This document shows positions 38,562 to 47,510 of a stretch of DNA of 64,000 nucleotides, piece after piece. The DNA lies in NCBI RefSeq assembly GCF_947387555.1, contig NZ_CANDNZ010000001.1, forward strand, positions 806,001 to 870,000, in the 5' to 3' direction. The translations under genes were made by a program, and so were the position numbers. Source of the stretch: Thalassomonas sp. RHCl1. GTDB taxonomy: Bacteria > Pseudomonadota > Gammaproteobacteria > Enterobacterales > Alteromonadaceae. Under the pieces are notes generated by a model. The model searched no databases. It saw only the letters and a program-made list of their open reading frames with translations, and was not told where the DNA came from. Within the stretch, counting starts at the first letter, position 1; every line of letters starts with the position of its first letter.

Positions 38562-39191
38562 TTATTGCAGCTGGCCGTGTTTATTGAGCCAGCTGTTGAT
38601 TTCCGGGATATGGCTGAACTTTAGCGATAAACCGGCACCGACATCCCGAAGGGCAATGATCATCGCCTCATTTAAGGCATTTTCTTCTGATTTCATAAAA
38701 GCGGTGGGGGTTTTGCCGTAGGCGGTCAATATCCAGTCGGCGATAAGCAGCCCCTGGCCGTCATAGACTTTCATATTGTATTTGATCCACACTTCGAACA
38801 TATTGACCTTGGTTTCCCTGGGCATATTGTATTGAAACTCTTCAACATAGGGTTCAAAGAACAAGTCTATATCGGCATTTTCCTGCGGGCCGATGTTTGA
38901 TACCTGCACCACATTTTCAAACATGGCCGGCAGCACGGTATCGAATAAAGCCACCTGGGCATTGCCGATGTTAATTTCCCATTTACTGCGTTTTTCACTT
39001 TTTTCCACATAGCGGTAGCGGCGAAAATCATCCTGGTAGTGGACGGCAACTTGCAGGGGCAGTTGGTGGATCACCGGACGGGGAAAGTCTCCTTCTACCT
39101 GCAAGGTGCTGGTACAACTGAGACAGCCGAGTAATAAAAGCGTTGAGGCCAGTTTCAATAATTGCTTGATGTGCTGTTTAATCGTTGCCAT
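38562..39191 (-). CDS. Lipoprotein of unknown function in the vWA/TolQ cluster
   Basis: A 209-residue protein with a lipoprotein-type signal (LLLLGCLSC). The mature part begins with strands (QLPLQVAVHYQDDFRRYRY) and includes VDLFFEP-like and VWIKYNMKVYDGQG segments, a pattern seen in TolB- or DUF-type periplasmic lipoproteins. It starts 15 bases after the vWA gene and is clearly part of the operon. Function unknown. Confidence 0.75.
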   Translation of the reverse strand: MATIKQHIKQLLKLASTLLLLGCLSCTSTLQVEGDFPRPVIHQLPLQVAVHYQDDFRRYRYVEKSEKRSKWEINIGNAQVALFDTVLPAMFENVVQVSNIGPQENADIDLFFEPYVEEFQYNMPRETKVNMFEVWIKYNMKVYDGQGLLIADWILTAYGKTPTAFMKSEENALNEAMIIALRDVGAGLSLKFSHIPEINSWLNKHGQLQ

Positions 39192-39206
39192 AAGTTTATC
39201 CGTCCA

Positions 39207-40208
39207 TTAAGGCCTGAAGTCATTGAGGCCAACAAAAGTGCCGCCGTTTCTGTAGCTGAGCTCTCTCATCAAGGTAGCGAAGCGTATGCCGGTTTTTTGC
39301 AGGTATTTTGGGCGCATAAACTGCACCGGAAAGCCAACGGCATGGATACGCACCAGGCGTTCGTTATTGGCGCTGACTTTGTTGATGCGCTCTATGGTTG
39401 ACAGGACATTTTCTATCGAGCGTCCCGAAAACTCGTCTCCCATGACATAAAGGCTGATTTTTTTGTCCTGGGCAAAAAAGGTGCGGATAGCTTTTTGTAT
39501 GCCTTCGACCGGGCTGGAGTTGCTAAAGGGGTTCCAGCTTCTTAGCCGTTTGATAATCGCCCTGCGCCTGGCTTTGGTATCCGGGATCCATTTGCGGCGA
39601 TAATTGTTAAACATATAGTTGCCCATATCGTTCATGATCTGTATGCCTTTGACTTCTGGATAAATATTCAAGGTGGCAATGATCTCTTCCTGCATTCTTT
39701 CCCAGGCGTAGTTATACATGCTGCCGGAGGTATCTATGATAAAGATTAAGTATTCGCTATCGACCGGGATCCCGCCAATTAAATCGTTTTTACTTTTATA
39801 GTCCTGGCCGAGTAAGCGCTCCATTTCTTCGGAGAGGCTTTGCAGCGCCAGTGCCAATTTGCCTTTTTCCTGACTGCTGAAGGAGGCGGCACGTGACACC
39901 TGGGCATGTTGGGCTTCTATGGTGGCCAAGCGGGTGCGCAATATCGCCAGGCGTTTTTTTTCGCTGTCGATTTGCTCGTGTTTTGCCGTCAGGTCCCGGT
40001 TATAAATGGTGGTTTCCCCGCGTATGGTAAACAGGGTCTCCTGCAGTTCTTTTAGTTGGGCGTCGAGGTTGATACTCGATTCTTCCAAGACAATCGGTGC
40101 CATGGTTTTGGTGATCATCAAGAGTAAAATGATGGCACCGAAACCGCAGCAAATTACGTCCAGGAAGGCGATGGAGAACTCTTCGGAGCCGCGACGTTTT
40201 CTGCTCAT
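39207..40208 (-). CDS. Membrane-anchored von Willebrand A protein with TolR-like helix (second)
   Basis: A 333-residue protein. The N-terminus has one transmembrane helix in the form FSIAFLDVICCGFGAIILLL (about 11-30); the Asp sits where TolR/ExbD/MotB carry the proton-binding aspartate. A coiled coil (about 45-130) follows, then a vWA domain (about 145-330) with the MIDAS start DTSGS and a later Asp in MGDEFSG; the middle MIDAS Thr appears to be Ser. The start at 40208 is chosen because AGGAGG lies 5 bases before it; a longer frame would overlap the upstream gene. It lies 8 bases behind the first vWA gene. Confidence 0.88.
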   Translation of the reverse strand: MSRKRRGSEEFSIAFLDVICCGFGAIILLLMITKTMAPIVLEESSINLDAQLKELQETLFTIRGETTIYNRDLTAKHEQIDSEKKRLAILRTRLATIEAQHAQVSRAASFSSQEKGKLALALQSLSEEMERLLGQDYKSKNDLIGGIPVDSEYLIFIIDTSGSMYNYAWERMQEEIIATLNIYPEVKGIQIMNDMGNYMFNNYRRKWIPDTKARRRAIIKRLRSWNPFSNSSPVEGIQKAIRTFFAQDKKISLYVMGDEFSGRSIENVLSTIERINKVSANNERLVRIHAVGFPVQFMRPKYLQKTGIRFATLMRELSYRNGGTFVGLNDFRP

Positions 40209-40216
40209 ATCACCTC

Positions 40217-41293
40217 CTAGGGCCAGTCTTTGGACGGACTCATAAACGAGCCGAGTGAATGCTGGGCCAGCTTCCAGAAAGCCGATGCCGCCATGGGATC
40301 GCCTTCCATCGGCCATAATAAGATATTGACCGGGATGCCCTCGGGTAAGGTTTCGACCGCCAGGTTAAACAGCTCTTCTCTTTCCTGGCCGGAGACGGTA
40401 TGTCCCTTAGGTGCCTTGAGTCCCTGGGTGGGCAAGCCGTCGGTGAGCAAGACGATATTGTCGGGCAGGGGGTCGAGAAAGCTGACGGCCCGAAAGGCGT
40501 TTTCAAGGCTGGTGCCGCCACCCGGCACCAGCTCATGCAGGGCGGTAATCCCGGTATTTAATTTTTCTTCGTCGGCGATAGCAAGCCATTGATGTGTGGT
40601 GTCAGCCAATAAGGCCCGGGTTTGGGTATTAAAGACATAAAGTTGGTACTGGCTGCTCAGGGGAAATTTTGCCACCAGCCATTCCACCGCCCGTATTGCC
40701 CTTTGCCATTTTTTTGATTGTTTTTTACTTTCATCGGACATGTTTTTGCGCCGTATGATATTGACGATATGGTTGTCAAGCATGCTGGCGGAGACATCGA
40801 GCAGGATTAAGGTTCTGGCACCGCCGAGCTTTAAGCCGGTAAGGTATTGCCGCTCTCCCTGGCCGATAAAGCGCCTGGCATCATTGCCCTGGGCCTGCTC
40901 GTCTTCGAGTTTTTTCTTCTCCAGCATCAGGGTTCTTAGCTGTTCTTTCATCTTGATGATCTGCTGGTCGTCGCTTTCCTGATCCAGTACGGCAATTTTA
41001 TTGGCGATGGCATCGATTTCATCATTGATGCGCCGGGCAAGGCCGCTGGCTTCCACCAGCTCCTGGTCCAGCAGGGAAAGGGTATTTTTAATTTTCACCA
41101 ACTGGGCTTGTCCTTCGGTGACTTCTTCATCCAACAGGTTAACTTCGGCCTGCAACTCAAGGTTTTGCTCTTCCACCTGGGTATTGACATCGTGTTTGAT
41201 AATTAAAAACACCAGCACCACCGCGCCGAAGCCGCAAGACATAATGTCGAGAAAAGACAGGCTGAAGGTGGAAAATTTTCTTTTGCCGGCCAT
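40217..41293 (-). CDS. Membrane-anchored von Willebrand A protein with TolR-like helix (first)
   Basis: A 358-residue paralogue of the next gene's product. The N-terminal helix reads FSLSFLDIMSCGFGAVVLVF (about 8-27), with the TolR-type Asp. A coiled coil (about 40-125) spans the near periplasm, and the vWA domain (about 150-355) has a complete MIDAS: DVSAS, GGGTS and LTDG. It sits between the Hsp70-like gene (2-base gap) and the second vWA gene. I infer that the two vWA proteins form the TolR/MotB half of a stator whose TolQ half is encoded three genes upstream. Metal-dependent binding to a periplasmic ligand is likely. Confidence 0.9.
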   Translation of the reverse strand: MAGKRKFSTFSLSFLDIMSCGFGAVVLVFLIIKHDVNTQVEEQNLELQAEVNLLDEEVTEGQAQLVKIKNTLSLLDQELVEASGLARRINDEIDAIANKIAVLDQESDDQQIIKMKEQLRTLMLEKKKLEDEQAQGNDARRFIGQGERQYLTGLKLGGARTLILLDVSASMLDNHIVNIIRRKNMSDESKKQSKKWQRAIRAVEWLVAKFPLSSQYQLYVFNTQTRALLADTTHQWLAIADEEKLNTGITALHELVPGGGTSLENAFRAVSFLDPLPDNIVLLTDGLPTQGLKAPKGHTVSGQEREELFNLAVETLPEGIPVNILLWPMEGDPMAASAFWKLAQHSLGSFMSPSKDWP

Positions 41294-41295
41294 AG

Positions 41296-42636
41296 CTAAT
41301 GCAACGCCTCTTCGACTTTAAGCAATAAAAACATCGCTTGCTCCCGGCCGACACTGATAGTGTCTCCCCTGTAAAGCAGCTGGTTGTCCCGGGCGGGTTT
41401 GCCATTAATCCGGACCTGAGGTGAGTTTTCTCCGCCTGACCGGCTTATGAGGCTCAGTTGCCAGCCTTTGCCTGTTCGAATTAATTTTGCTGCATCACCC
41501 TTCCCGGGATTAAGCGAGAGGGCATTGCTATCGGCAGTGCTCAGGTAAAGTGGTTTATCCGTTAACGGATAGGCGTGCCCCTTATATGCCAGGTGAGAGC
41601 ACGCCAGGTGAGAGCGGTTAGCGTCCGGGGCTAAATCAGAAGGCCGGCTTTTACTGTGTAAGCCGTCAGTATCTGCTTTGTTTACGTTAAGATTAACCGG
41701 CAAGCGTGTGATCAGGGCTATTTGTTTATTTTTCGTCAGGTTATTGAGGTGGCATTCGATATTTGTTTCCAGCTTGCTTTCATCAAGCAATAACATGGCT
41801 TCAAGGGCTGTCTCGGTTGTCAATACTGCCTTTAACCTTGGGGTAATATAGACAGTGGGATACTCACTGGCGGAAGCCAGAACCGGGGCAAAAAAATGGT
41901 TTATTTGTTCCCGGATTTCCCGGGCAGAAACTTTAAGGGTTTTATCGCTGATATTTAGCTGGTAGCTGGCCTGCTCGCAGGGGATGATGTCGTTAAAATA
42001 GTTATAAACGGTTTGCTCGGCCCTGGCGGTGGCAAAGATGTCGTAGCGGCATTCGATGATAAATTTTTTATTGAGCCAGGCAGCCAGGTGTTTATAAAGG
42101 TCGTGAAGTCCCTTGTGGGGGATCACATGCGTATTCACCAGGGAGAGGTGTTGATCGGCGTATAGTTCATTCAGGTTGCAGTGATGCAAACCCAGATCTA
42201 ACAACGCCAGCTTGCCTGCCTGCTGGTGATGGGCAAGCTTGATAACGGCTTCATTGATAACGGCAATAATTTTTAATTGGCATGAGCCAGCAATGCCCAG
42301 CAATAAAGACAGTTGCTGCTGACTGTAGTTGGCGGGCACCATCAAGATGGTATCCTGGATGTTGCTGCATTGCTCTGTCAGGGCTTTAAGCTGTAAATAG
42401 GCGAGGTCGGCAAAATGCCTGACCTGGGCATTTGGGGTAGCAATTTCTTCATAACCCAGCTGTTGCCAGTAGCGGCAATAAAAGTTGGCAGGGGAGAGCT
42501 TGCCCCGGGTAAAAGCATCCTGGCCGAAGAGCAGTTGATCTTTTTCAATCAGGGCATAACCGCTTTGGCTTAGGGATTTTTCCCCCTGGCGGAGCGTCAG
42601 CTGGTGATCATTAATTTCTATCAGGGTTAAAGGCAT
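41296..42636 (-). CDS. Hsp70/actin-fold protein with C-terminal FHA-like domain
   Basis: A 446-residue cytoplasmic protein. The first 300 residues follow the Hsp70/actin pattern: ILMVPANYSQQQLSLLLGIA, then VINEAVIKLAHHQ and a phosphate-2-like strand LALLDLGLHHCNL, although the glycine-rich loops are altered, so ATPase activity is uncertain. The C-terminus (about 370-442) has the FHA pattern: SLNPGKGDAAKL, SRSGGENSPQVRING, LLYRGDTISVG. FHA domains bind phosphothreonine. It is flanked without gaps by the TolQ-like gene (1 base) and the vWA genes, so it is likely the cytoplasmic regulator of that complex. Confidence 0.75.
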   Translation of the reverse strand: MPLTLIEINDHQLTLRQGEKSLSQSGYALIEKDQLLFGQDAFTRGKLSPANFYCRYWQQLGYEEIATPNAQVRHFADLAYLQLKALTEQCSNIQDTILMVPANYSQQQLSLLLGIAGSCQLKIIAVINEAVIKLAHHQQAGKLALLDLGLHHCNLNELYADQHLSLVNTHVIPHKGLHDLYKHLAAWLNKKFIIECRYDIFATARAEQTVYNYFNDIIPCEQASYQLNISDKTLKVSAREIREQINHFFAPVLASASEYPTVYITPRLKAVLTTETALEAMLLLDESKLETNIECHLNNLTKNKQIALITRLPVNLNVNKADTDGLHSKSRPSDLAPDANRSHLACSHLAYKGHAYPLTDKPLYLSTADSNALSLNPGKGDAAKLIRTGKGWQLSLISRSGGENSPQVRINGKPARDNQLLYRGDTISVGREQAMFLLLKVEEALH

Positions 42637-43449
42637 CTAATCCACCTTGTTGATATCGGTTTTCAGGTGGTTGAGCAGGTTACCGTCACAGTAGTCCTGG
42701 GTGTTTTGTACCAAACGCTCCTGCATAAGTTGTAACTGGTGGGTGAAAAACATAATAAAGATACTGATCACCAAAGCGATAAAGGTTGAGTTAAAGGCGA
42801 CCCCCAAACTGTTGGTTACGCCGATAATATTGCCTTCCACTGCCTGGTGTGCCTGGCCAAGGGCTTCGCCTATCCCCCTTACGGTACCGATAAAACCTAT
42901 TGAGGGGATTGCCCAGGAAATATAGCGGACCATGGCCAGCTCGCTGTCGAGGCGATCGGCTTCGGCCTCGCAAATATCTTTTATGGCGGTGGCGACGGCG
43001 GCGACATTGGCGGTGGCAGAAAAGCGTTTTAAGGCAACCAGTAAGGTACGCGGGGCCAGCATGCCTTGTTTTTCCGGCGATAATCCCTGCAGCGGCCTGC
43101 ATAATGCCCGGGCATCTTCGGGTAATATACTTGCCCCTTCCTGCACGTCTAATATCGACTGAGCCAGCATATGTTTTTCCTGCAAGGCCAGTCTGGCCTT
43201 ATAACCCATGATCATCATGGCCCATAACATTAAAATCAGACAGGTTTCCTGCTCATAGTCTTTTAAAACGACATATAAGGATCTCTGGTTGGTGACGCTC
43301 GCTCCGGCAAGTTGCTGCGCTTCTTGTTGTTTGATGATGGCTTCTGCTTCCGGTCGAACCAGGGTTACATAAACGGCATGTACAATAATTACCGAGAGCA
43401 GCAAGGCAAAAAGCTGGTATATAAATTCTGAGCCTAGATCACGTTTCAT
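42637..43449 (-). CDS. MotA/TolQ/ExbB-family proton channel subunit
   Basis: A 270-residue inner-membrane protein. Helices are at about 10-30, 66-84, 183-203 and 220-242. The family core is visible in the last two: SIGFIGTVRGIGEALGQA and GVAFNSTFIALVISIFIMFF, with the conserved Thr and Ser facing the proton path. A cytoplasmic domain lies between helices 2 and 3. TolQ-type proteins use the proton-motive force to move a partner with a TolR-type helix; here the partners would be the two vWA proteins. It starts 21 bases after the small secreted protein. Confidence 0.92.
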   Translation of the reverse strand: MKRDLGSEFIYQLFALLLSVIIVHAVYVTLVRPEAEAIIKQQEAQQLAGASVTNQRSLYVVLKDYEQETCLILMLWAMMIMGYKARLALQEKHMLAQSILDVQEGASILPEDARALCRPLQGLSPEKQGMLAPRTLLVALKRFSATANVAAVATAIKDICEAEADRLDSELAMVRYISWAIPSIGFIGTVRGIGEALGQAHQAVEGNIIGVTNSLGVAFNSTFIALVISIFIMFFTHQLQLMQERLVQNTQDYCDGNLLNHLKTDINKVD

Positions 43450-43470
43450 CTGCTTTCATCCTGGTGGTTA

Positions 43471-43761
43471 TTAAATATCTACCGGGAAAGAGACGGCTAA
43501 GTCTTCAGAAATCTCTTCCGTCGGGGTAAAAGTGTCCTGTTGCTTATCTGCTGTTTTCACCGTTTGTTGTTTTTCAGTGTCTCCCTTTTTCTCGGTTTTA
43601 TTTGTGTTATCACCGGTAACTTCTTTATCCCGGGGAGTTTTTACCTGTTCTTGTGCCGGCTCTGCCTGGAGCTGGTTAATTACCGGCTGGTTATTGAGTG
43701 CCTGCGCAGGGACCGAAACCATCAAGATAAGTATCGCTGTCTGGTAGTGATGTCTAACCAT
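43471..43761 (-). CDS. Small exported Lys/Thr/Glu-rich protein
   Basis: A 96-residue protein with a signal peptide (cleaved near VPAQALNNQ), followed by a low-complexity hydrophilic tail rich in K, T, E, D and Q, and a short C-terminal segment EDLAVSFPVDI. It sits in the operon 17 bases after the PEGA/FGE gene and 21 before the TolQ-like gene. Probably a disordered periplasmic linker or substrate. No family recognised. Confidence 0.65.
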   Translation of the reverse strand: MVRHHYQTAILILMVSVPAQALNNQPVINQLQAEPAQEQVKTPRDKEVTGDNTNKTEKKGDTEKQQTVKTADKQQDTFTPTEEISEDLAVSFPVDI

Positions 43762-43778
43762 AACTTTCTCCGCTTTCC

Positions 43779-45872
43779 TTATAGTGCGTTGCGCGCAATT
43801 CTAAACCCGAGATCGTCACGTTTATCATTGCCGTAATCGCGAAACGATAAGCGCAGCTCAGTTCGGGTGCCGTGGGCCCAGCTGGCTCCGCGAATGACAT
43901 GGTAGTCCCCGGACTCAGGCCCAGAGGGATCTTTTTCTGTTTTTAACGATAACCCGGTCTGGATTTGATAATAATCGTGGATCCATTCGGCAACATTACC
44001 CGGCAGATCATAAAGGCCTTTTTCATTGGCGGTAAAAGAAGCCACGGGAGCTGTGGTAATATAGTGATCATTATAGGTGGGCTGAATTTCGCCCAGGATG
44101 GCGGCACCGGCGATATCGCCGATGTTTGCCGAGCCTTCTTTGGGGGGTAACGACTCTCCCCAGGCATATTTCAACATTTTGCCGCCCTGGTAGCGGGCGG
44201 CCCAAACCCACTCGGCTTCTGTCGGCAGGCGATAACCGTTGGCATCAAGGTTGATGCCGGTGAGCTTGTTATCCGTTATTTGATATACCTGCTCCAGTTG
44301 CTCTTTTTCCGATAACCAGTTGCAAAAAGTAACCGCTTCGAGCCAGGTGATCCTGACCACAGGCTGCTTGCTGGCGTTAAGGGAGTTCCCCTTGACATGC
44401 CCGGACGAGTGGTCTTTTTTAAATAGCCGGAATTCTTTATTGGTCACTTCCGTCAAGCCAAGATAAAAAGCCCGGGTAAGTTTGATCTCCCTTCTGACTT
44501 CATTGGCCCGCCGGCCTTGTTCCCGGCGGGAGGCGCCCATCACAAAAGTATCATTGGGTTTAAATAACTTGAGTTTACTGCCTGTGCCGCTTGCGATAAC
44601 AGGCGCTAAGCGGTCGAATTTATCCTGGGCCAAGGTTTTTAGCTGTACTGAAAAAACCTGCTCCATCGAGGGGTTGGGCAATATTTGCGTTTTATAGTCG
44701 ACAAAACCTTCCTTGACTATCCGGACAGTTTGCTGTTTTGCCGGTAGGGTCATTTGTTGGTTTGCCCGTCCCATCAGGCGCTCGTCGATATACAGCAGGG
44801 CATCGGCGGGGGTAACTTGGAAGTTGATCTCGCCGACAATAGGTTGCAGGTTAAAGGCCTGATTAACCGTTTGCCCGGAAGGTACTTTTAATGAGGTGGC
44901 ATATTCCTGATAGCCATCTTTAAACAGCAGCAGGGGCTGGCTTGAGTCAGGTTTGACGGCGGCAGTTAAGGGGGTTGTCCCCAGGTATTGATCGCCGTAA
45001 GTAACACTGACCCCGGCAGGAGTTGAGGTAATGACCAGTTTGCCCGTGAGCTTAAACAGGGAGACGGGGTCGAGTGTCATGTCGATACCTGCCGTTACCT
45101 TGAGCTCCCGTTGAGTTTGTTTGTAACCGGCTTTTTGATAACTTATCTGATACTCTCCCTGGAGTACTTCGGCAGATAAGGGGGTTATGCCCAGTAATTT
45201 GTCCAGATGATAAACTTGTGCCCCTGAAGGCTGCGAGTTAAAGCTGATATTTGCCCATGCCGGGGTAAGTTTTACTTCAAGGCTTTGTTCTATTTCTTTG
45301 CCTTCAATCTGCACCTCAGTGGTAAAAGGTAAAAAGCGCTCGCTGTTAAGGGTTAACAGGTGCTTGCCGGCAGCTATATTACTGATGGTATTTTCTATCT
45401 GCTTAACGGGCTTGCCGTCGATAAAAACTGCAACAGGGGTTTGCGGCTGAAGGGCTAAAGTGAGTTTGCCAGGCAGGCGGGTAAATTCAAAGTTCAGCTG
45501 TTGGTTTTGTAACTCGCTGACGGTAAAGGATTGTTTTAGGGGAAAATGCCCTTTTAAACTCGCGCTTAACTGGTATTCCCCCGGCAGCATAAGAAAGTGA
45601 TCTGCAAGTTCAAAATGCAGTCCGCCGGATATTTCGAGTTTACTTGCCTGGGGGAAAGTGATCAGAACAACAGATTTTGCGGTAAAAAGGTAAGCTAGAA
45701 TCAGGCAGGCGAGTAAAAGTACGCTTGCGGTCACATAAACATAAGGCCGGTACTGTTTTTTAACGGTTTTGGCTTTTGTGTGGGCGGTCGGGGTAAAAGG
45801 CGCCGGGATAATAATGCCGGACTGATCGGCATTGGCGCTATCCTTTATGCTGCTTTGAAGGTATTTGTTCAT
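43779..45872 (-). CDS. PEGA-repeat protein with C-terminal FGE/SUMF1-like domain lacking catalytic cysteines
   Basis: A 697-residue protein with a cytoplasmic N-terminus (about 1-45), one transmembrane helix (about 46-68), four to five PEGA repeats (about 75-410; for example GTTPLTAAVKP and GITPLSAEVLQ), and an FGE-sulfatase/SUMF1 domain (about 420-697). The FGE fold is clear from EVTNKEFRLF, VRITWLEAVTFCNWLS, GYRLPTEAEWVWAAR, GLYDLPGNVAEWIHDYY and RGASWAHGT. The two active-site cysteines normally found after RGGSW are absent, so formylglycine formation is unlikely. A structural or binding role, as for GldJ/GldK of gliding bacteria, is more plausible. Overlaps its upstream neighbour by 4 bases. 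Confidence 0.88.
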   Translation of the reverse strand: MNKYLQSSIKDSANADQSGIIIPAPFTPTAHTKAKTVKKQYRPYVYVTASVLLLACLILAYLFTAKSVVLITFPQASKLEISGGLHFELADHFLMLPGEYQLSASLKGHFPLKQSFTVSELQNQQLNFEFTRLPGKLTLALQPQTPVAVFIDGKPVKQIENTISNIAAGKHLLTLNSERFLPFTTEVQIEGKEIEQSLEVKLTPAWANISFNSQPSGAQVYHLDKLLGITPLSAEVLQGEYQISYQKAGYKQTQRELKVTAGIDMTLDPVSLFKLTGKLVITSTPAGVSVTYGDQYLGTTPLTAAVKPDSSQPLLLFKDGYQEYATSLKVPSGQTVNQAFNLQPIVGEINFQVTPADALLYIDERLMGRANQQMTLPAKQQTVRIVKEGFVDYKTQILPNPSMEQVFSVQLKTLAQDKFDRLAPVIASGTGSKLKLFKPNDTFVMGASRREQGRRANEVRREIKLTRAFYLGLTEVTNKEFRLFKKDHSSGHVKGNSLNASKQPVVRITWLEAVTFCNWLSEKEQLEQVYQITDNKLTGINLDANGYRLPTEAEWVWAARYQGGKMLKYAWGESLPPKEGSANIGDIAGAAILGEIQPTYNDHYITTAPVASFTANEKGLYDLPGNVAEWIHDYYQIQTGLSLKTEKDPSGPESGDYHVIRGASWAHGTRTELRLSFRDYGNDKRDDLGFRIARNAL

Positions 45873-47392
45873 CCGTTGCTCACTTTTTCACTGCAGGCTA
45901 TGGTGATGGTTTTGGCTGGGTTGCCGGGCATCAAGGTAAACTCCTGGCGTACATCCCGGTAACCGTCTCTTGAGCCTGTGATGGTGTATTGTCCCGGGGT
46001 TAAAGACAGGTCTTTGGCGAGAAAGTTACCTAATTCACCGACTCGATATAAGGTGACTTTGGTGTGGTTGTCTGATTGGATTCTTAACGATACCGGCTGT
46101 TTTATTTGTGCCAATAATTTTTTTACGTCAACTATTTGTTGCTGGAGCTTTGCTCCCGGAGTCTTTATTTTTAAAGCATCGCTATATACTTTCTGTGCCT
46201 GGGCAAAAACTTTGTCGCTGGCCAACCGCGTTGGCTTTTCCAGGATCAGGCTAAGATTTTCGTCCAAATCTGCCCGGGCTTGGCTGCGTAACTGACCAAC
46301 TTTTGCCGATATTAAGGTTTGATCCAGGGTTAAGGCCTGCTGGTAGCTCTTTTGGGCAAGTTGCCAGTTTTCTTCCTGCTCCAATTGTTTTGCCTGTTGC
46401 ATCTTTTCTGTGATGGCGGCTTTTAATGCCTGACTTTTCGCCTGTAAGATGGCTTTTTGCGGGTCGGTTGCCGAGGGTAAAATTTTTCCGGCGGCGGTAA
46501 AATGGCTAATTGCGGATGGATAATTTTTACTTTTGAGGTTTTTATAGCCGCGAGACATGGCAAGTGAGTAGTCCCTTTCTTTAATGGCGTTGTTAACCCG
46601 GGTCAGCTCTGCGATGACCAGCGGGGACTGGTTATCAAGGGCGGCAGCCTGCTTGAGTATTTTTATGGAGGCTTCAAGCTGCTGTTCATCCATCAAGACT
46701 TCGCCTTGTTTAACCAACTCCAATACCTGATCCAGTACCAGGGCGCGGTCAAAGGCCTGTTGCGCGCTTTCGTTGTCGGGCATCAGGTGCAGGGCTATCT
46801 GTAATTGCTGTTTTGCTTGGGCGGCATTATTGGCTGTTAATGCTGTTTGCCCCTGCGCCAGGTGACGGGCAAAAACGTCGGGGATATCGGCTTCTATGGC
46901 TTGCAGTTGGCTCAAGGTGCTGCGGTAGCTCTGCATTGCCTGCTCAAACTCCTGACTGCGATAGAAAAGATCGCCGTTTTCTGCATTTTTAATGGCTTGG
47001 GAGAAGGCTGCTTCAGCCCATAAAGTAACTTTTTTTTCTTCCAGGGCTTTTTGTCTGGTCAGTACCTGGGAGAGGATTTCCTGGGCCTGGCGTCTGTGTT
47101 TGGCTAACTGGGCTTCCTGCCAGGGAGATTCGTCTATCGGTTTTTGTGCCTCTACCGCCATCAGGCTTTTGGCATCTAACTCGACTTCAGGCTCGGATAC
47201 CGAGGCGGGCAGTTGCACTATGACAAAATATAATACCGCCAGCAGAGTTAGCAGTAATAAAAGAATAAGATAATGACTGACAAACCAGTTAAGGATATTT
47301 TTCTTAGACAATAACCCCTTGTGGTCAAAGTTTAAAGAAACGGTTTGTTGTGTTTTTTTGTTGTTCTCTTTTGCGTGCTCTACCGGTGCCAT
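45869..47392 (-). CDS. Membrane-anchored TPR/coiled-coil protein with C-terminal PEGA-like domain
   Basis: A 507-residue bitopic protein with a cytoplasmic N-terminus, a helix at about 36-60 (HYLILLLLLTLLAVLYFVIV), then helical repeats (TPR-like, with Ala/Leu/Gln-rich motifs such as ARHLAQGQTALTANNAAQAK) to about 420, and a PEGA-like beta domain at the end (SLTPGQYTITGSRDGYRDV). It overlaps the PEGA/FGE gene by 4 bases (ATGA type), so the two are translationally coupled and probably partners. It is likely a periplasmic scaffold. Confidence 0.82.
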   Translation of the reverse strand: MAPVEHAKENNKKTQQTVSLNFDHKGLLSKKNILNWFVSHYLILLLLLTLLAVLYFVIVQLPASVSEPEVELDAKSLMAVEAQKPIDESPWQEAQLAKHRRQAQEILSQVLTRQKALEEKKVTLWAEAAFSQAIKNAENGDLFYRSQEFEQAMQSYRSTLSQLQAIEADIPDVFARHLAQGQTALTANNAAQAKQQLQIALHLMPDNESAQQAFDRALVLDQVLELVKQGEVLMDEQQLEASIKILKQAAALDNQSPLVIAELTRVNNAIKERDYSLAMSRGYKNLKSKNYPSAISHFTAAGKILPSATDPQKAILQAKSQALKAAITEKMQQAKQLEQEENWQLAQKSYQQALTLDQTLISAKVGQLRSQARADLDENLSLILEKPTRLASDKVFAQAQKVYSDALKIKTPGAKLQQQIVDVKKLLAQIKQPVSLRIQSDNHTKVTLYRVGELGNFLAKDLSLTPGQYTITGSRDGYRDVRQEFTLMPGNPAKTITIACSEKVSNG

Positions 47393-47510
47393 GGCTACCC
47401 CATTAAAGTGTTCACCCTCAGTACGTTATGCTTGAGTTTTATTAGTATCTATTTTTATTTATAGTCCAAAAATCACTCTCACCCACGGTTATTTTTACTT
47501 TAAGGCAAGG

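Noticed and set aside
42637-43449. Zorya-type defence system because of a MotA/TolQ-like gene
   Set aside because: There is no ZorB-like OmpA-domain partner and no ZorC, ZorD or ZorE nuclease/helicase genes; the partners are vWA and PEGA proteins.
43779-45872. Sulfatase-activating enzyme
   Set aside because: The catalytic cysteines of the FGE family are absent and no sulfatase gene is nearby.
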